Position numbers and translations under genes: made by a program. Of a stretch of DNA of 64,000 nt, positions 45,301 through 52,374 are shown piece after piece. Origin of the DNA: Kuschelorhynchus macadamiae (Eukaryota > Arthropoda > Insecta > Coleoptera > Curculionidae); the NCBI GenBank assembly GCA_030620095.1, contig JAUTXW010003840.1, positions 558,001-622,000 of the forward strand, written 5' to 3'. The notes under the pieces are model-generated. The model had not been told where the DNA came from. It saw nothing but the letters and a program-made list of their open reading frames with translations, and did no database searches. Positions within the stretch are counted from its first letter, which is position 1. Each line of letters starts with the position of its first letter.

Positions 45301-46375
45301 TGAAATATTAATTCCATCCAAACAACAAAAAATATCACTTTGCAAAAGATATTTTGTTATCTGACCCCACTTTTTACTTGATAATATAATACATGTGACC
45401 TAAAAATTAACACTATGAAAACATTTTGTCTTCACTCAAAAAGTTAAAAACTTTTAACAATAATGGTTTCTGAAATATAACTTATAAAAAATGTTAACAT
45501 TATGTTCCCCGCTGTATATAAATTGAGGAGTTGAAATTGGATATTAAATGAAATACTTAATATTTAATTACCTTAAAAACTGCTGCTAGGGCTTTGGCAC
45601 CATCATTTTCTAATCTATTCCTGCCTGCAATAAAAACTTTCAAAGCTAGAGGTTTTCCCTCATTTTTACTACAGTTATAGCAATCGATCAGAGCGCTTGC
45701 TAACAGCTTCCCTCCCGTTATGCCTGAAAATTTTAGACAATAAAATATATCAACAATCAAGGTCAATATTTAAGATCATTTATTTACCTAAACCGTTGTT
45801 GTTCAACCTTAATTCCTCCAAAGCATAACACGTTGAACTTCTCAACAGCGCAGCTAACCCTTGGACCCCTATAGGCCCAAAAGCATTATCACTCAGATCC
45901 AGTTCAGTTAAACGAGCTCCTGCTTTAACTAACCCATTCCCAAGAAATTCCTAAAAAATAGATTGCCTGATAGACATAACTTAATCAAAATTATTAACAA
46001 TTGCTCACCAAGGCCTTTGGAATTTCAGTTTTCATTCTACCGGTGAACATATCCTTCCATAGCGCCCTCCTGAACTCAGGGTGCTTTTCTAGGGACTCTG
46101 CTATCCCTTTAGCGGCATCCACTCCGAGGGTATTTCCCTCTAGGTTAAGGTATTCTAATTCCGAACAATTGTCGATTTCTTCGATAACAGGCTTGGCTGT
46201 CAATAGAAACTAATTAGTGTTTAATTAAAAATGTACAACTTTTGTGCTTACCATCCTCTTCGCTATCTAATTTTAAAGACTTTCCGGCAAAAGTAACTCC
46301 GCTCGGAGACACCTTGGTAGTTTGCAAAGCATCTGCCAGAGAGTCCACGTTAACGTTAGATTCAGTTCTACTCAT
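27532..46375 (-). CDS. RanGAP: Ran GTPase-activating protein (RanGAP), ten exons
   Basis: Stimulates GTP hydrolysis by Ran on the cytoplasmic side of the nuclear pore, maintaining the Ran gradient for nuclear transport. Exons, all in frame with GT-AG borders: 46375-46252, 46196-46009, 45950-45788, 45723-45572, 45069-44826, 42216-42031, 41933-41800, 41569-41456, 40937-40734, 27672-27532, giving 549 residues. Leucine-rich repeats cover about residues 50-350 (LEYLNLEGNTLG, LTELDLSDNAFG, LQILNLNDNTLG, LEELILGYNEI). An acidic stretch follows at about 353-397, then the RanGAP1 C-terminal domain (398-549). The exon 9-10 junction reads NLGLIK|SEDKK, matching the SUMO-acceptor region of vertebrate RanGAP1. 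Intron 5 is 2.6 kb and intron 9 is 13.1 kb; both are transposon-rich. Confidence 0.95.
27684..27918 (+). repeat. ~235-bp direct repeat, copy 1
   Basis: Collinear with 28334-28560: CGAGATA..AATTTTTTTCCG, ACCGCTGC.CGCGGTACATT, TTTTTCGAAAACTTATAATC, CTGAATCGATTGGTGAAAAC and GAGACCTTGTAAAATCGCGA. Highly similar. It begins 12 bp inside RanGAP intron 9. Confidence 0.85.
28334..28560 (+). repeat. ~230-bp direct repeat, copy 2
   Basis: See 27684-27918; offset about 650 bp. Contains the palindrome GCGCGC/GCACGC GGTACATTCGC. The sequence between the copies shows no gene. Two units of an interspersed or satellite-like family. Confidence 0.85.
28749..29045 (+). repeat. Left inverted repeat of the second mariner-like element
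   Basis: Near-identical inverse of 30535-30815; includes ACAGGGTGTGTCCTGTAACA. Confidence 0.9.
29109..30280 (-). pseudogene. Mariner-like transposase, apparently one frameshift
   Basis: Transposase for the surrounding element. The N-terminal part (30280-29930) has helix-turn-helix character (QVEVARLFHEKFPNLPHISQ) and ends in a shifted frame. The rest (29909-29109) is open: first catalytic Asp in VLFSDECTFTLHG, second in IWFQQDGAPPHY, third in RSPDLTPLDFFLWG. There are 41 residues between the second and third Asp, so it scores as DD41D rather than the DD34D of classical mariner. The only break seen is near 29925-29940, in a GC-rich run. A single correction would give about 380 residues, so this is either a very recent pseudogene or a sequencing error. 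Confidence 0.9.
30535..30815 (-). repeat. Right inverted repeat of the second mariner-like element
   Basis: Near-identical inverse of 28749-29045. Confidence 0.9.
30830..31470 (+). pseudogene. LINE ORF2 C-terminus and 3' tail, relic
   Basis: About 30838-31078 reads, with one frame change, APPYLCNKVMYNNDVHSYNT and then FNKLPDFIKHCQSVYCFKKQ, the closing segment of Jockey-type ORF2, ending in TGA. AT-rich 3' untranslated sequence follows, with AATAAA near 31456. Confidence 0.7.
31536..31612. repeat. Short inverted repeat ACGAGGGAAGT / ACTTCCCTCGT
   Basis: The 11-mer at about 31536 is mirrored at about 31601. The adjacent sequence to 31910, with several AAAATGGCGG-type motifs, resembles 20.16-20.48 kb and looks like an unclassified interspersed repeat. 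Confidence 0.4.
31916..32553 (+). pseudogene. LINE reverse transcriptase C-terminal relic
   Basis: Open in two frames: 31960-32280 gives LSLNISKCKVFRFQK, VVSSFTDLGVIFDENITFN and NSLVCSVLEYCCTIWSP. After a shift, 32240-32553 gives LEFRRKKALLVFLHKLVNG and RRTRQSQLFVERYHRTNYGF, with a normal stop. This is the end of a CR1/Jockey-type ORF2. It is the same family as the relic at 21.1 kb and related to the intact one at 52.4 kb. Confidence 0.8.
32681..33106 (-). pseudogene. LINE reverse transcriptase fingers fragment
   Basis: Open minus-strand stretch with FPAAVIKGVCNEIVKPLKTL, VATVIPVHKKGNQTDINNYR and PISLLTVFSEVFERVL, the start of a LINE RT domain, truncated before the palm. Different from the LINE immediately upstream, which has its own fingers region. 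Confidence 0.8.
33335..33386. repeat. (AT)26 microsatellite
   Basis: Uninterrupted AT dinucleotides, about 52 bp. Confidence 0.95.
33496..34960 (-). pseudogene. LINE ORF2 reverse transcriptase, frameshifted
   Basis: Jockey-type LINE. From the right: post-endonuclease linker (about 34930-34780, WITNDVHIKKQELKDFYDLA), RT fingers (SNFRPISLLPTLSKVIEKLM), palm (FSDLTKAFDCVDHGVLLRKL), then after a frame change GVPQGSVLGPLLFLLYVND and the catalytic MFADDTTVLW, and a thumb segment ending at 33496 (HLRYGLCFWGS). No endonuclease is visible. The 3' tail toward 33110 includes the AT microsatellite. Confidence 0.88.
35055..35471 (+). pseudogene. LINE ORF1-like segment, possibly esterase/SGNH-like
   Basis: 139-codon open stretch with LTEILILSDGLGRDFNVILE and DDFIIVVAGYNHFLNDRFLP. 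The pattern of a strand ending in a small nucleophile-like loop, then a strand-Gly-x-Asn motif, resembles SGNH-type domains in CR1-group ORF1 proteins. The match is weak and the assignment tentative. It ends at TAA; related coding-like sequence continues in other frames to 35790. Confidence 0.5.
35850..36618 (+). pseudogene. LINE endonuclease domain, frameshifted
   Basis: AP-type endonuclease of a LINE. ILLNIQSLRNKYDDLYVFLE and PDIILITEHWL (35860-35960) give the N-terminal Asn and Glu motifs. After a stop near 36216, LAGDLNINFD and VIDAGLSDHKAMCCTF supply the GDxN and SDH motifs. Most metal-binding and catalytic positions are still readable. Confidence 0.85.
36858..38424 (+). pseudogene. LINE reverse transcriptase, long open stretch then frameshift
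   Basis: 36858-37961 is open for 367 codons and covers the RT: KKACGEDKISAEVLL, FRPISLLSKVSKVIEKVA, FCDLSKAFDYVDHRILLSKL, GVPTGCVLGPLLFLIYINDF and the catalytic TLFADDTSIVWH. The usual GVPQG reads GVPTG. A frameshift near 37950 moves the thumb into 37996-38424 (HLRYGIPFWGFSSQYLLNI), where it ends. Confidence 0.9.
38720..40640 (-). mobile_element. LINE on the minus strand, internally deleted
   Basis: Minus-strand LINE tail-to-tail with the previous one. An endonuclease remnant near 40610-40550 (LSGNFNVDYEDENSVSIENL) is followed directly by the RT, so most of the endonuclease C-terminus is missing. It starts less than 100 bp inside RanGAP intron 9, next to the exon 9 donor. Confidence 0.8.
38940..40481 (-). 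pseudogene. LINE reverse transcriptase, three frame blocks
   Basis: Blocks: 40481-40008 with KSTGTDDIPPLFVKNCGP, ISNYRPISGLACFAKVLD and AIYFDFKKAFD, ending at a premature stop; 39941-39330 with VHSGVPQGSHWGPILFLIF, the catalytic LFFADDLKIYRT and LVRSHLEYCSIVWSPLYR; 39245-38940, the C-terminal segment with HDFNIHCTNTCFKNKIKAIL. The same general family as the LINE at 52.4-54.5 kb (both GVPQGSH), more decayed. Confidence 0.88.
42240..43953 (-). pseudogene. Broken copy of a multi-copy transposase-like gene in RanGAP intron 5
   Basis: Not part of RanGAP. From 43953: start MASTSRRTCVNHPNVFCYVC, a Cys-pair N-terminus (CxxC, then YFGVHLGDRDKSWAP), a shifted block with VPMVWREPRNYHDDCYFC, then 43292-42810 (WRLFIDSSKCSLKCVLLHNG; WAICVDLKMVNFLLGQQSGY) and 42794-42240 (LSIEKL-like ISMEKLKAGVFDGPQIRQL; HYLHNHLDCFPENLGD; EEQGERFHQDI). 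Similar proteins are, from memory, repeated in many invertebrate genomes without an agreed function. Asp in FIDSS, Asp in CVDLK, a CxxC...H stretch readable in another frame near 42990-42950, and Glu in EEQGE would suit an RNase-H-fold DDE transposase. That is inference. At least four frameshifts. Confidence 0.7.
44481..44610 (+). pseudogene. Short LINE reverse transcriptase relic in RanGAP intron 5
   Basis: Reads LSVREIREIIKKLKGNRSIG then PDGVPV, the beginning of a LINE RT domain, about 40 codons. Antisense to RanGAP. Confidence 0.65.
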
Positions 46376-46564
46376 GGTTAGTTTTTAGATTTCTGTTATT
46401 ATTTTGCTTACTACTCTATAATAAATAGAGACACTTAAATAAGAAAATTTGAAATCTGTTATAAATAAACCAAAAGAGGTTGCATTATGTTTGACAGCTT
46501 GTTATGAAGTTAGCTAATAAAAGAACATACATTTACTCTGATTTGTCGGTTAGTTTTCTTGTGG
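46376..46564 (-). promoter_or_regulatory. 5' flank of RanGAP
   Basis: Only 189 bp separate the RanGAP start codon from the target duplication of the SINE-like copy. The proximal promoter and 5' untranslated region must lie here or in the repeat. Confidence 0.35.
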
Positions 46565-46576
46565 CGTTTAACGGTT

Positions 46577-47142
46577 CCTTTCCTTTCCAATATATGTTTT
46601 TGGCACTGCACTTCGCAACTTGCCAGATTGCTCCCCGTCCGGAGCTTACTCGCTTTATCCGGCGACCCTCGGAGCGAGATACACTTTATTCCGGTTTGGG
46701 GACGTTATCGGTGGGATGTCCGGATGGCGAGCTCTGAGCTCCCGATCACCCCGTGTATTTCAAAATCTTTAAATTTGACTTTCTTTAAAAACTTTTCTAA
46801 TGCATCTTGGTTTCCACTAGATGCCCCTTGAGAGTACTACTGGTCTCACGAGATAACCTTTTCTTTCAAGCTATCCCCTTACCCCTCCCACTCGCGCCAC
46901 ATAGCGGCCATTACGCTAATATTCTATGTAGAACTGCGGCAGACGAACGGGATAGAATACAGGAACAACTAGGCCTCACACGTTCACAGCGTCTGCTCCC
47001 TTTCTAGCGGAGTCGTTAGTTTCCACTCTGAGCGGTTGAGTCTCCCGTTTACCCCCGAAATAAAGCAGCAAAACCGAACACGTGGCACTACTTATGTTAT
47101 CAACACAGAGGTCTGCATTCGACGAGACGAACCGGAAGACTG
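46577..47142 (-). mobile_element. SINE-like element, copy 4 (566 bp), minus strand
   Basis: Perfect 12-bp target duplication CGTTTAACGGTT at 46565-46576 and 47143-47154. On the minus strand it starts CAGTCTTCCGGTTCGTCTCG and ends in a GGAAAGGAAAGG tail. Closely similar over its length to copy 1 at 24587-25153. It lies just upstream of RanGAP in the same orientation. Confidence 0.88.
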
Positions 47143-47154
47143 CGTTTAACGGTT

Positions 47155-47269
47155 AGTATACCGCATATTAATATGACAAATTAAATTAACAGGACGCATT
47201 TTGGTACGTCTAGGAACCTAGTTTGGTGGAAGTGATATTAGGCTGTGCAATTATTAGAAGATGTGTATT
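47155..47269. other. Spacer, nothing seen
   Basis: Short AT-rich stretch between the SINE-like copy and the inverted coding-like pair. Confidence 0.4.
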
Positions 47270-47475
47270 TTATTGCAATTTTTTAATTAAAAAATCAATA
47301 AAAATCTAAATGTATGGGGTCTTGTAAACAATTAAATCCACGGAATTTGATAATTTTTGAATATAAAATAGAAAGTTTACCTTCATTTAACTGTTTTAAG
47401 AAAATAAAAGAAATGGATGAATCACTTTTTCTAATAAAAAAACCAAAAAGAAATTGGATATTTCCACTGCATTCC
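47270..47475 (+). repeat. Left arm of inverted coding-like pair
   Basis: Diverged inverse of 47795-48000. The plus frame from 47314 reads MGSCKQLNPRNLIIFEYKIE, then MDESLFLIKKP. The partner arm translates in the matching frame to a related peptide (GSCKQFYPRNL, MDEPLLQIKS). Differences often preserve the reading frame, which suggests both arms descend from a coding sequence. Product unknown. Confidence 0.55.
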
Positions 47476-47794
47476 AATGCGCCATATTCCTTAATATGAC
47501 AATTTGAAGAAAGGTTATTTTACATTGTTGCCAAACTTACATTATTGTATGGAGCTTAAATTTTTCATGTTTGTCCATTCAACTTCCCATCCAACAGGCG
47601 ACACTCCCGCTCTCTCTTTATTTAGCTGTTGTAATTATGTTGAAAAACGGTTAATAATGTCTAATATAATAATTACTTCTAACTTTTAGTTACAAATAAT
47701 AATTTTTCTGTTATAGATCATTATAATATAATCAATCTTTTACGTAGTTCATAAATTAAGTTTGTGAAAAATATGTTTTTAGCGATACCCCAAA

Positions 47795-48158
47795 AACAAG
47801 TTCAGTGCAACCTTCCGAAACCTTAGTTTTTTTGGATTTAATTTGAAGAAGTGGTTCATCCATAAATTTTTGTGTATAGGAAGTATTAAAAAAAGGTAAT
47901 CTTTCAAATGTATATTTTAAATTTGTCAAATTCCGTGGGTAAAATTGTTTACAAGAGCCAATGTGGGATTTATTGTTTTTTTTTATTGCACTTTAAAAAA
48001 AGAAGATAATAGTTCCTGCAAGTATTTGTTAGCTTCTGAATATTTAGGTGTTTCAGATTTCCACAAATTGGGCATGATCTAGTTGCCATAAATATAGTTT
48101 TGCCCTGGAAATAATTAATAAATTCTTGTCTGTTCTGAATGAGTAACAAAAACGGCAT
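47795..48158 (-). pseudogene. Right arm of inverted coding-like pair, unknown gene relic
   Basis: Minus strand. From 48158 an open stretch contains ATRSCPICGNLKHLNIQ, a possible Cys-pair motif, and stops near 47970. In another frame 47960-47800 reads GSCKQFYPRNLTNLKYTFE, LPFFNTSYTQKFMDEPLLQ and VSEGCTELVFG, related to the left arm. No known family recognised. It may be a decayed gene of a mobile element or integrated virus; nothing here decides. Confidence 0.4.
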
Positions 48159-48788
48159 TAAAGTCTAGCAGTTAAAGTAACTGCATTTTGTAAAAATAAT
48201 CTTTTAGATATTTGTATCAAATCGAGCGACGGCACCAGTTTTGATTTAGACTAAAAATTACAACGTAAAAAGTAGAAGCTTCTCCGCATTTCCATTTATT
48301 TTTAATTTCAAATTCATATTACGTAATTTTCAGTAATGCCAACCTCAAAACTTACGTCACTTGTTTGACGTAGTGTAATTTTTAGTCTTAAAACCACAAT
48401 AATTTCTAATAATTACACTGTTTAATATCATTTTCATTAAATTTATGCACATAGAAAGGACAATTCCTAAAGAACAAAGGAAAATCCATTAAAATAAAAA
48501 GTAAAATTTGTAATTTTAAACAAAAAAAGCGTATTTAAGAAAAACTGTCGAAAATTGAATAAAATATAATCTAATTTTCATGTCATTATTGTTTCCGATA
48601 TATCTATATTTTCCAGACGAATAATCGTAACTCCGAAAAATCACTAACCAAAGATGGCAAATCTGTATTCAAACAGCACCGACCGTAAAGCATTGTTACT
48701 AATTCGAATCGGCTTGCACACGTTTTAACGTAATAAAAGCATTTGTGGTACAGTGCAGTGCGGATCCGATACTGGAACTGATCCTTGG
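48159..48788. other. AT-rich sequence, no gene seen
   Basis: No credible coding frame. Confidence 0.5.
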
Positions 48789-48990
48789 ATAGATTAGTTT
48801 AACAATATTAATTTTAAATATAGGTTAGGTTAGGTTAGGTTAGGTTTAATATTAAACATAGTTTGTAAATGTGATGGGTAGATTAGTTTAACAATATTAA
48901 TTTTAAATATAGGTTATAAACGTAATGGATAGATAATGTCAAAAATATTAATTTTAAACTTAAATTGTAAAGATAATAAGAATACGTCAA
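48789..48990 (+). repeat. Three-unit minisatellite containing a TTAGG array
   Basis: The unit (TGGATAGATTAGTTTAACAA, then TATTAATTTTAAATATAGGTT) occurs about three times, starting near 48788, 48878 and 48925 with increasing divergence. Only the first unit carries the TTAGG expansion. Confidence 0.75.
48822..48845 (+). repeat. Interstitial (TTAGG) telomere-type repeat
   Basis: Just under five perfect TTAGG units. TTAGG is the ancestral insect telomere repeat. Here it replaces a single TAGGTT seen in the neighbouring unit, so local slippage is the simplest origin. Confidence 0.9.
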
Positions 48991-49575
48991 GAATATTAAT
49001 TTAAAAATGTCAAATGTTACTATAAGCGGTTATATATTTTCAGTGCTATATGCAAAATACTTCTTTTTATTCTAACATCTGACACTGTATTTGTAAATGA
49101 AATAGTTAATCATATGTAAAAAAAGTGTCGATTATGTCTACTGCCACTAGAAGCACTCATATATTAGCATAACATTTTGTTAACGCTTGTTTCTGTATTC
49201 AATTGAGTTTTCTCTTACTTGATGCAAATTATATTAATATTATTAGTATAATTAAAAAGTAGTAGATTAGGCTATGCCGGTCCGACAATCAAAACCGTCA
49301 TTTTTACATGTAAATTCCCATAAGAAAATTTAAGATTCGATCTGCAAAAGTGGTGCCATTTTAGGGCGTGGCACTTTTTGTGTCAACCCATAACAATTGT
49401 TTTGTTATGTAATGTGAAAATTAGTATGTATTAAAAAACTTGTTAGATCATTGTTGTCGTTTCAATATAGGAAAAGGAAAAAATGTGTGTCAATTATTAT
49501 ATATATTTACATTTACTTTTTTTACAAAATTATTTGTTACCAGAGTTTTCACAAACACAAATTATAAAAAAAATA
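48991..49575. other. AT-rich sequence, no gene seen
   Basis: Nothing recognised. It probably includes the 3' flank of the minus-strand RING gene. Confidence 0.5.
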
Positions 49576-49962
49576 TTATCCTCTTTTTAAAATTACAACA
49601 AAATGATGTCTAATTACATCTTTGAAGATTTGTACCAAATAGTAATATCTAGTGCGACATACAGGACAATTGTTTACCATTATAGAACAACAATTTTCAT
49701 CATTCCATCTTAAAATACATTTTAAACAAAAAATGTGGGAACATGTATTTGGTCTACATGAATCATAATATTCGATTATTTCAAAACAAATAGCACAAAA
49801 CACTTTTTTCTCTTCACTCTCAGTTTTGTTCAAATTTTTTAAAACAATCCCATTATTTTCTTCTCGAACTAATGGTATATTTTCTTCTTGAACTCCTGGT
49901 ATAATTTCTTCGAGGCTCTGAAGCGGAATGGATCGATTTCTTTCTCCAACTGATTCACTCAT
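49576..49962 (-). CDS. Small RING-finger protein, possible E3 ubiquitin ligase
   Basis: 128 residues, intact, intronless. An acidic N-terminus (about residues 1-52) with a repeated GVQEENIPLV/REEN theme leads into a RING at about 54-100: FCAICFEIIEYYDSC, CSHIFCLKCILRWND, NNCPVCRTRYY, the C3HC4 pattern with a short insertion before the last Cys pair. The rest is a short basic/hydrophobic tail. RINGs of this type occur in Topors/PHRF1-like proteins and in some insect DNA viruses; the protein is too short to choose. An expressed gene, a retrocopy or a mobile-element passenger are all possible. Confidence 0.6.
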   Translation of the reverse strand: MSESVGERNRSIPLQSLEEIIPGVQEENIPLVREENNGIVLKNLNKTESEEKKVFCAICFEIIEYYDSCRPNTCSHIFCLKCILRWNDENCCSIMVNNCPVCRTRYYYLVQIFKDVIRHHFVVILKRG

Positions 49963-50130
49963 TTTATTTTAATATTATTATTAATAGATTTATTCAACAG
50001 ATTTTTTTCTTTTAACAGTCACTCGTACCTTAACATACTAAAATGATCTTGATGCACCTATTTATAAGACTTAAGAATGCAAAATCAAATGTGGGAGAAC
50101 AAAGAGAAAAAATTAAAAATATGATGCGAA

Positions 50131-50200
50131 TGAGAATAAAAGGGGAGGAAGTTAAGAATGAGGGACATGAGAGAGAGGAAGAGGAGGAGGAGGAGGCGCT
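50131..50200 (+). repeat. GA-rich low-complexity tract
   Basis: AGGGGAGGAAG, AGAGAGAGGAAG and GGAGGAGGAGGAGG runs, upstream of the small RING gene. Confidence 0.8.
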
Positions 50201-50925
50201 CCCATATTATAACTACTAATAGATATTTTTTTGGAGTCGAAACGATTTGCACTGTGTACGAAAATTTGGAAATTACCCATCCCTAGTAACAGGACGGCAA
50301 TCCGACAATCGACCGTAATCTTTTGGCTTTTTTTCTTTCTGGCTTTGTGATAACTATAATTAAGCGATCTTTAACTAGTCCACACAGTGGCATTATCTTT
50401 TTTATAGTTAAGGTATTCCTAGCAGTTTTTTTAATCGGTTCAGGTAAGTTGATATTTCGAAATTAAAAATTGAAAAGCAAGCCCAACCTGCAACCAAATT
50501 TAGGAATAAAAGATTTAATTCCATTAGAAGTAGGTAATTATTTCATAATTTATGAACATAGTATGTAAACTTTCACGGCCGAAGTTAAGAAAGAACCTTG
50601 GTTTCTTTTACATTAATCATGTTGTCTTCCTTTGCATGGCTTGAATTTTCATCCAAAGTAGTATGGTCAACATGTTTTCAGAATTTAAATCAATTAATAA
50701 ATTTTATTATGGTAAAAATATTATTAACTATTATATCTAATTCAGATAAGTAGTGTATGTCTTCAAAAATTTTGCACTAAAAAAAATTGCCTTCATGTTT
50801 TTCACTTAATAAGTAATCAGATTTATTTGTGCACTCATTTTATTTAAACCTATTTTAATCACCTACTGAAATTAATTTAATTTTTTAACACATTCCAATG
50901 GCATTAAAAGTGATAAACGTTTTGT
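50201..50925. other. AT-rich spacer, no gene seen
   Basis: No coding frame recognised. Confidence 0.5.
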
Positions 50926-51950
50926 TTGAGGTTTGTGTTCCCCTGTTGCTTGAAAAAAGTTAATATTATACCATTGTTTGGGTGGTGGACACTACCCCCA
51001 TTATCAAATAACCTATCCGTTGTCATTTTGCCAACCTTATTGAAGGTAGTTGAGAAACTTGTTAAGAAACATATATCTTTTATAGAAAAGCACAAGGTTT
51101 TGAGTATGGCGCAAGTTGGTTTTCAGCCTAGGTAGAGTACAACTGATTTAATTTTCTCCTTTTTGAAATCTCTTTACCTTAGTCTAAGTAATAATAAATT
51201 TGCTGCTGCTGTCTTCTGTGACTTGTTCAAAGCCTTTGATTGCATTAGTCATAGCATACTTCTGAGCAAATTGAGAATTTACAGTTTCTTTTCTTAAATC
51301 TTACTTAATCAACAAGGTTCTGTGAATATCACATGAACGTTGTCCTTCTAGCCAGAAAAAACCACTGTGGTGCGTCTAAGGTTTCAGTTTTGGGGCCAGT
51401 ATTATTTTTATTGTACATAAATGAGTTAGCTTGGACATGGCAGATAAGTTCGTGTGACTGGCAAAGCCAATAAGTTTTTATTTCTGGTATTGTGACGATG
51501 TGAACTTGACTAGACAGATAAAGAGATTTGTTTCTTAAACAAGAAGGCAATCTCCATTATATAAATTCCAAATAATGCCAGTATTTTAAATTATATATCA
51601 TATCACGAGATGACTCCCTATATCTAGTTCAGATTTCCAGTTAAACAACCCCATTTACAATAACATACTATGAAAATTAGCAAAATAAAGAGTCAATAAT
51701 GTTACTTTAAAATGTAATGTAATTTATGTTAAAAAAATTAAACAAAAGTAGGTGTGATAGCAGTTAGTTGACAATATTGATAATACATTCCACCTACTTT
51801 ATAAACAATGTAAGTCTTGAAGTTGTTACCTTTTTCGATGTTTTGGGCATTATTTTTGATGGAAAACTAACTTTCAATTTACACATTGATAAGTACTTAA
51901 CTGATAACCATTCCTCGCCAACATATTAAACTTATCTATCATTTCGGCTT
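50926..51950 (+). pseudogene. Decayed LINE reverse transcriptase
   Basis: Blocks in order: 50990-51135 (LSVVILPTLLKVVEKLVKKH, VLSMAQVGFQPR), then stop; 51150-51295 (FAAAVFCDLFKAFDCISHSI); 51370-51430 (VSVLGPVLFLLYINELA); 51820-51890 (LGIIFDGKLTFNLHID). The YADD region is missing between the last two blocks. Several stops and a deletion. Confidence 0.8.
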
Positions 51951-52185
51951 TTGAGTTTTGCTTTCTGTTTATGTTTAACAACTAATTATAAAATAATATT
52001 TTTGAAAAAGTAGACTATCTTAAGTTTGACAAACTTTGATTAACTTGTTGCAATTTTTTTGAATGAAGTTATTTCTCTTAGGCTTGCTGGTAGTTGTACA
52101 ATTCAATTATATATAAATGTGGAGTTTCTTGTACCATAATTATGTATTTCTAGATAACTTCCCCCACCTTCAACTCACGAGGGAC

Positions 52186-52374
52186 CTACCTACCTTTTCT
52201 GAGGGATAAATTAAAGATATAGCATAATGCGTGTTTAATATAATTCCATATTTTTTCTAATGCCATAACTGGGTTGTCGTTTTTACCAGAGTAGGCTGTT
52301 TTGTTTTTTAACAGTTTTATAGCTGGATGGAGATCATGCACATTTAGTGGTGTTAAAAAAAATGACCTGATCAA
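52186..52374 (-). pseudogene. Minus-strand LINE RT fragment
   Basis: 63 codons with FLTPLNVHDLHPAIKLLKNK and LCYIFNLSLRKG, the start of a LINE RT domain. It abuts the plus-strand LINE that follows, apparently the target into which that one inserted. Confidence 0.65.

Noticed and set aside
46504..47007. Three overlapping open frames near 46.5-47.0 kb as a gene
   Set aside because: They lie in the SINE-like repeat. The same antisense frame recurs in other copies only because the DNA is repeated, and the peptide resembles no protein.
48822..48845. True telomere or chromosome-fusion site
   Set aside because: Only about five units, inside a local minisatellite that offers a simpler slippage origin.
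49576..49962. Firm assignment of the small RING gene to a virus
   Set aside because: The RING pattern alone is shared by many host and viral proteins; no other viral gene was recognised nearby.
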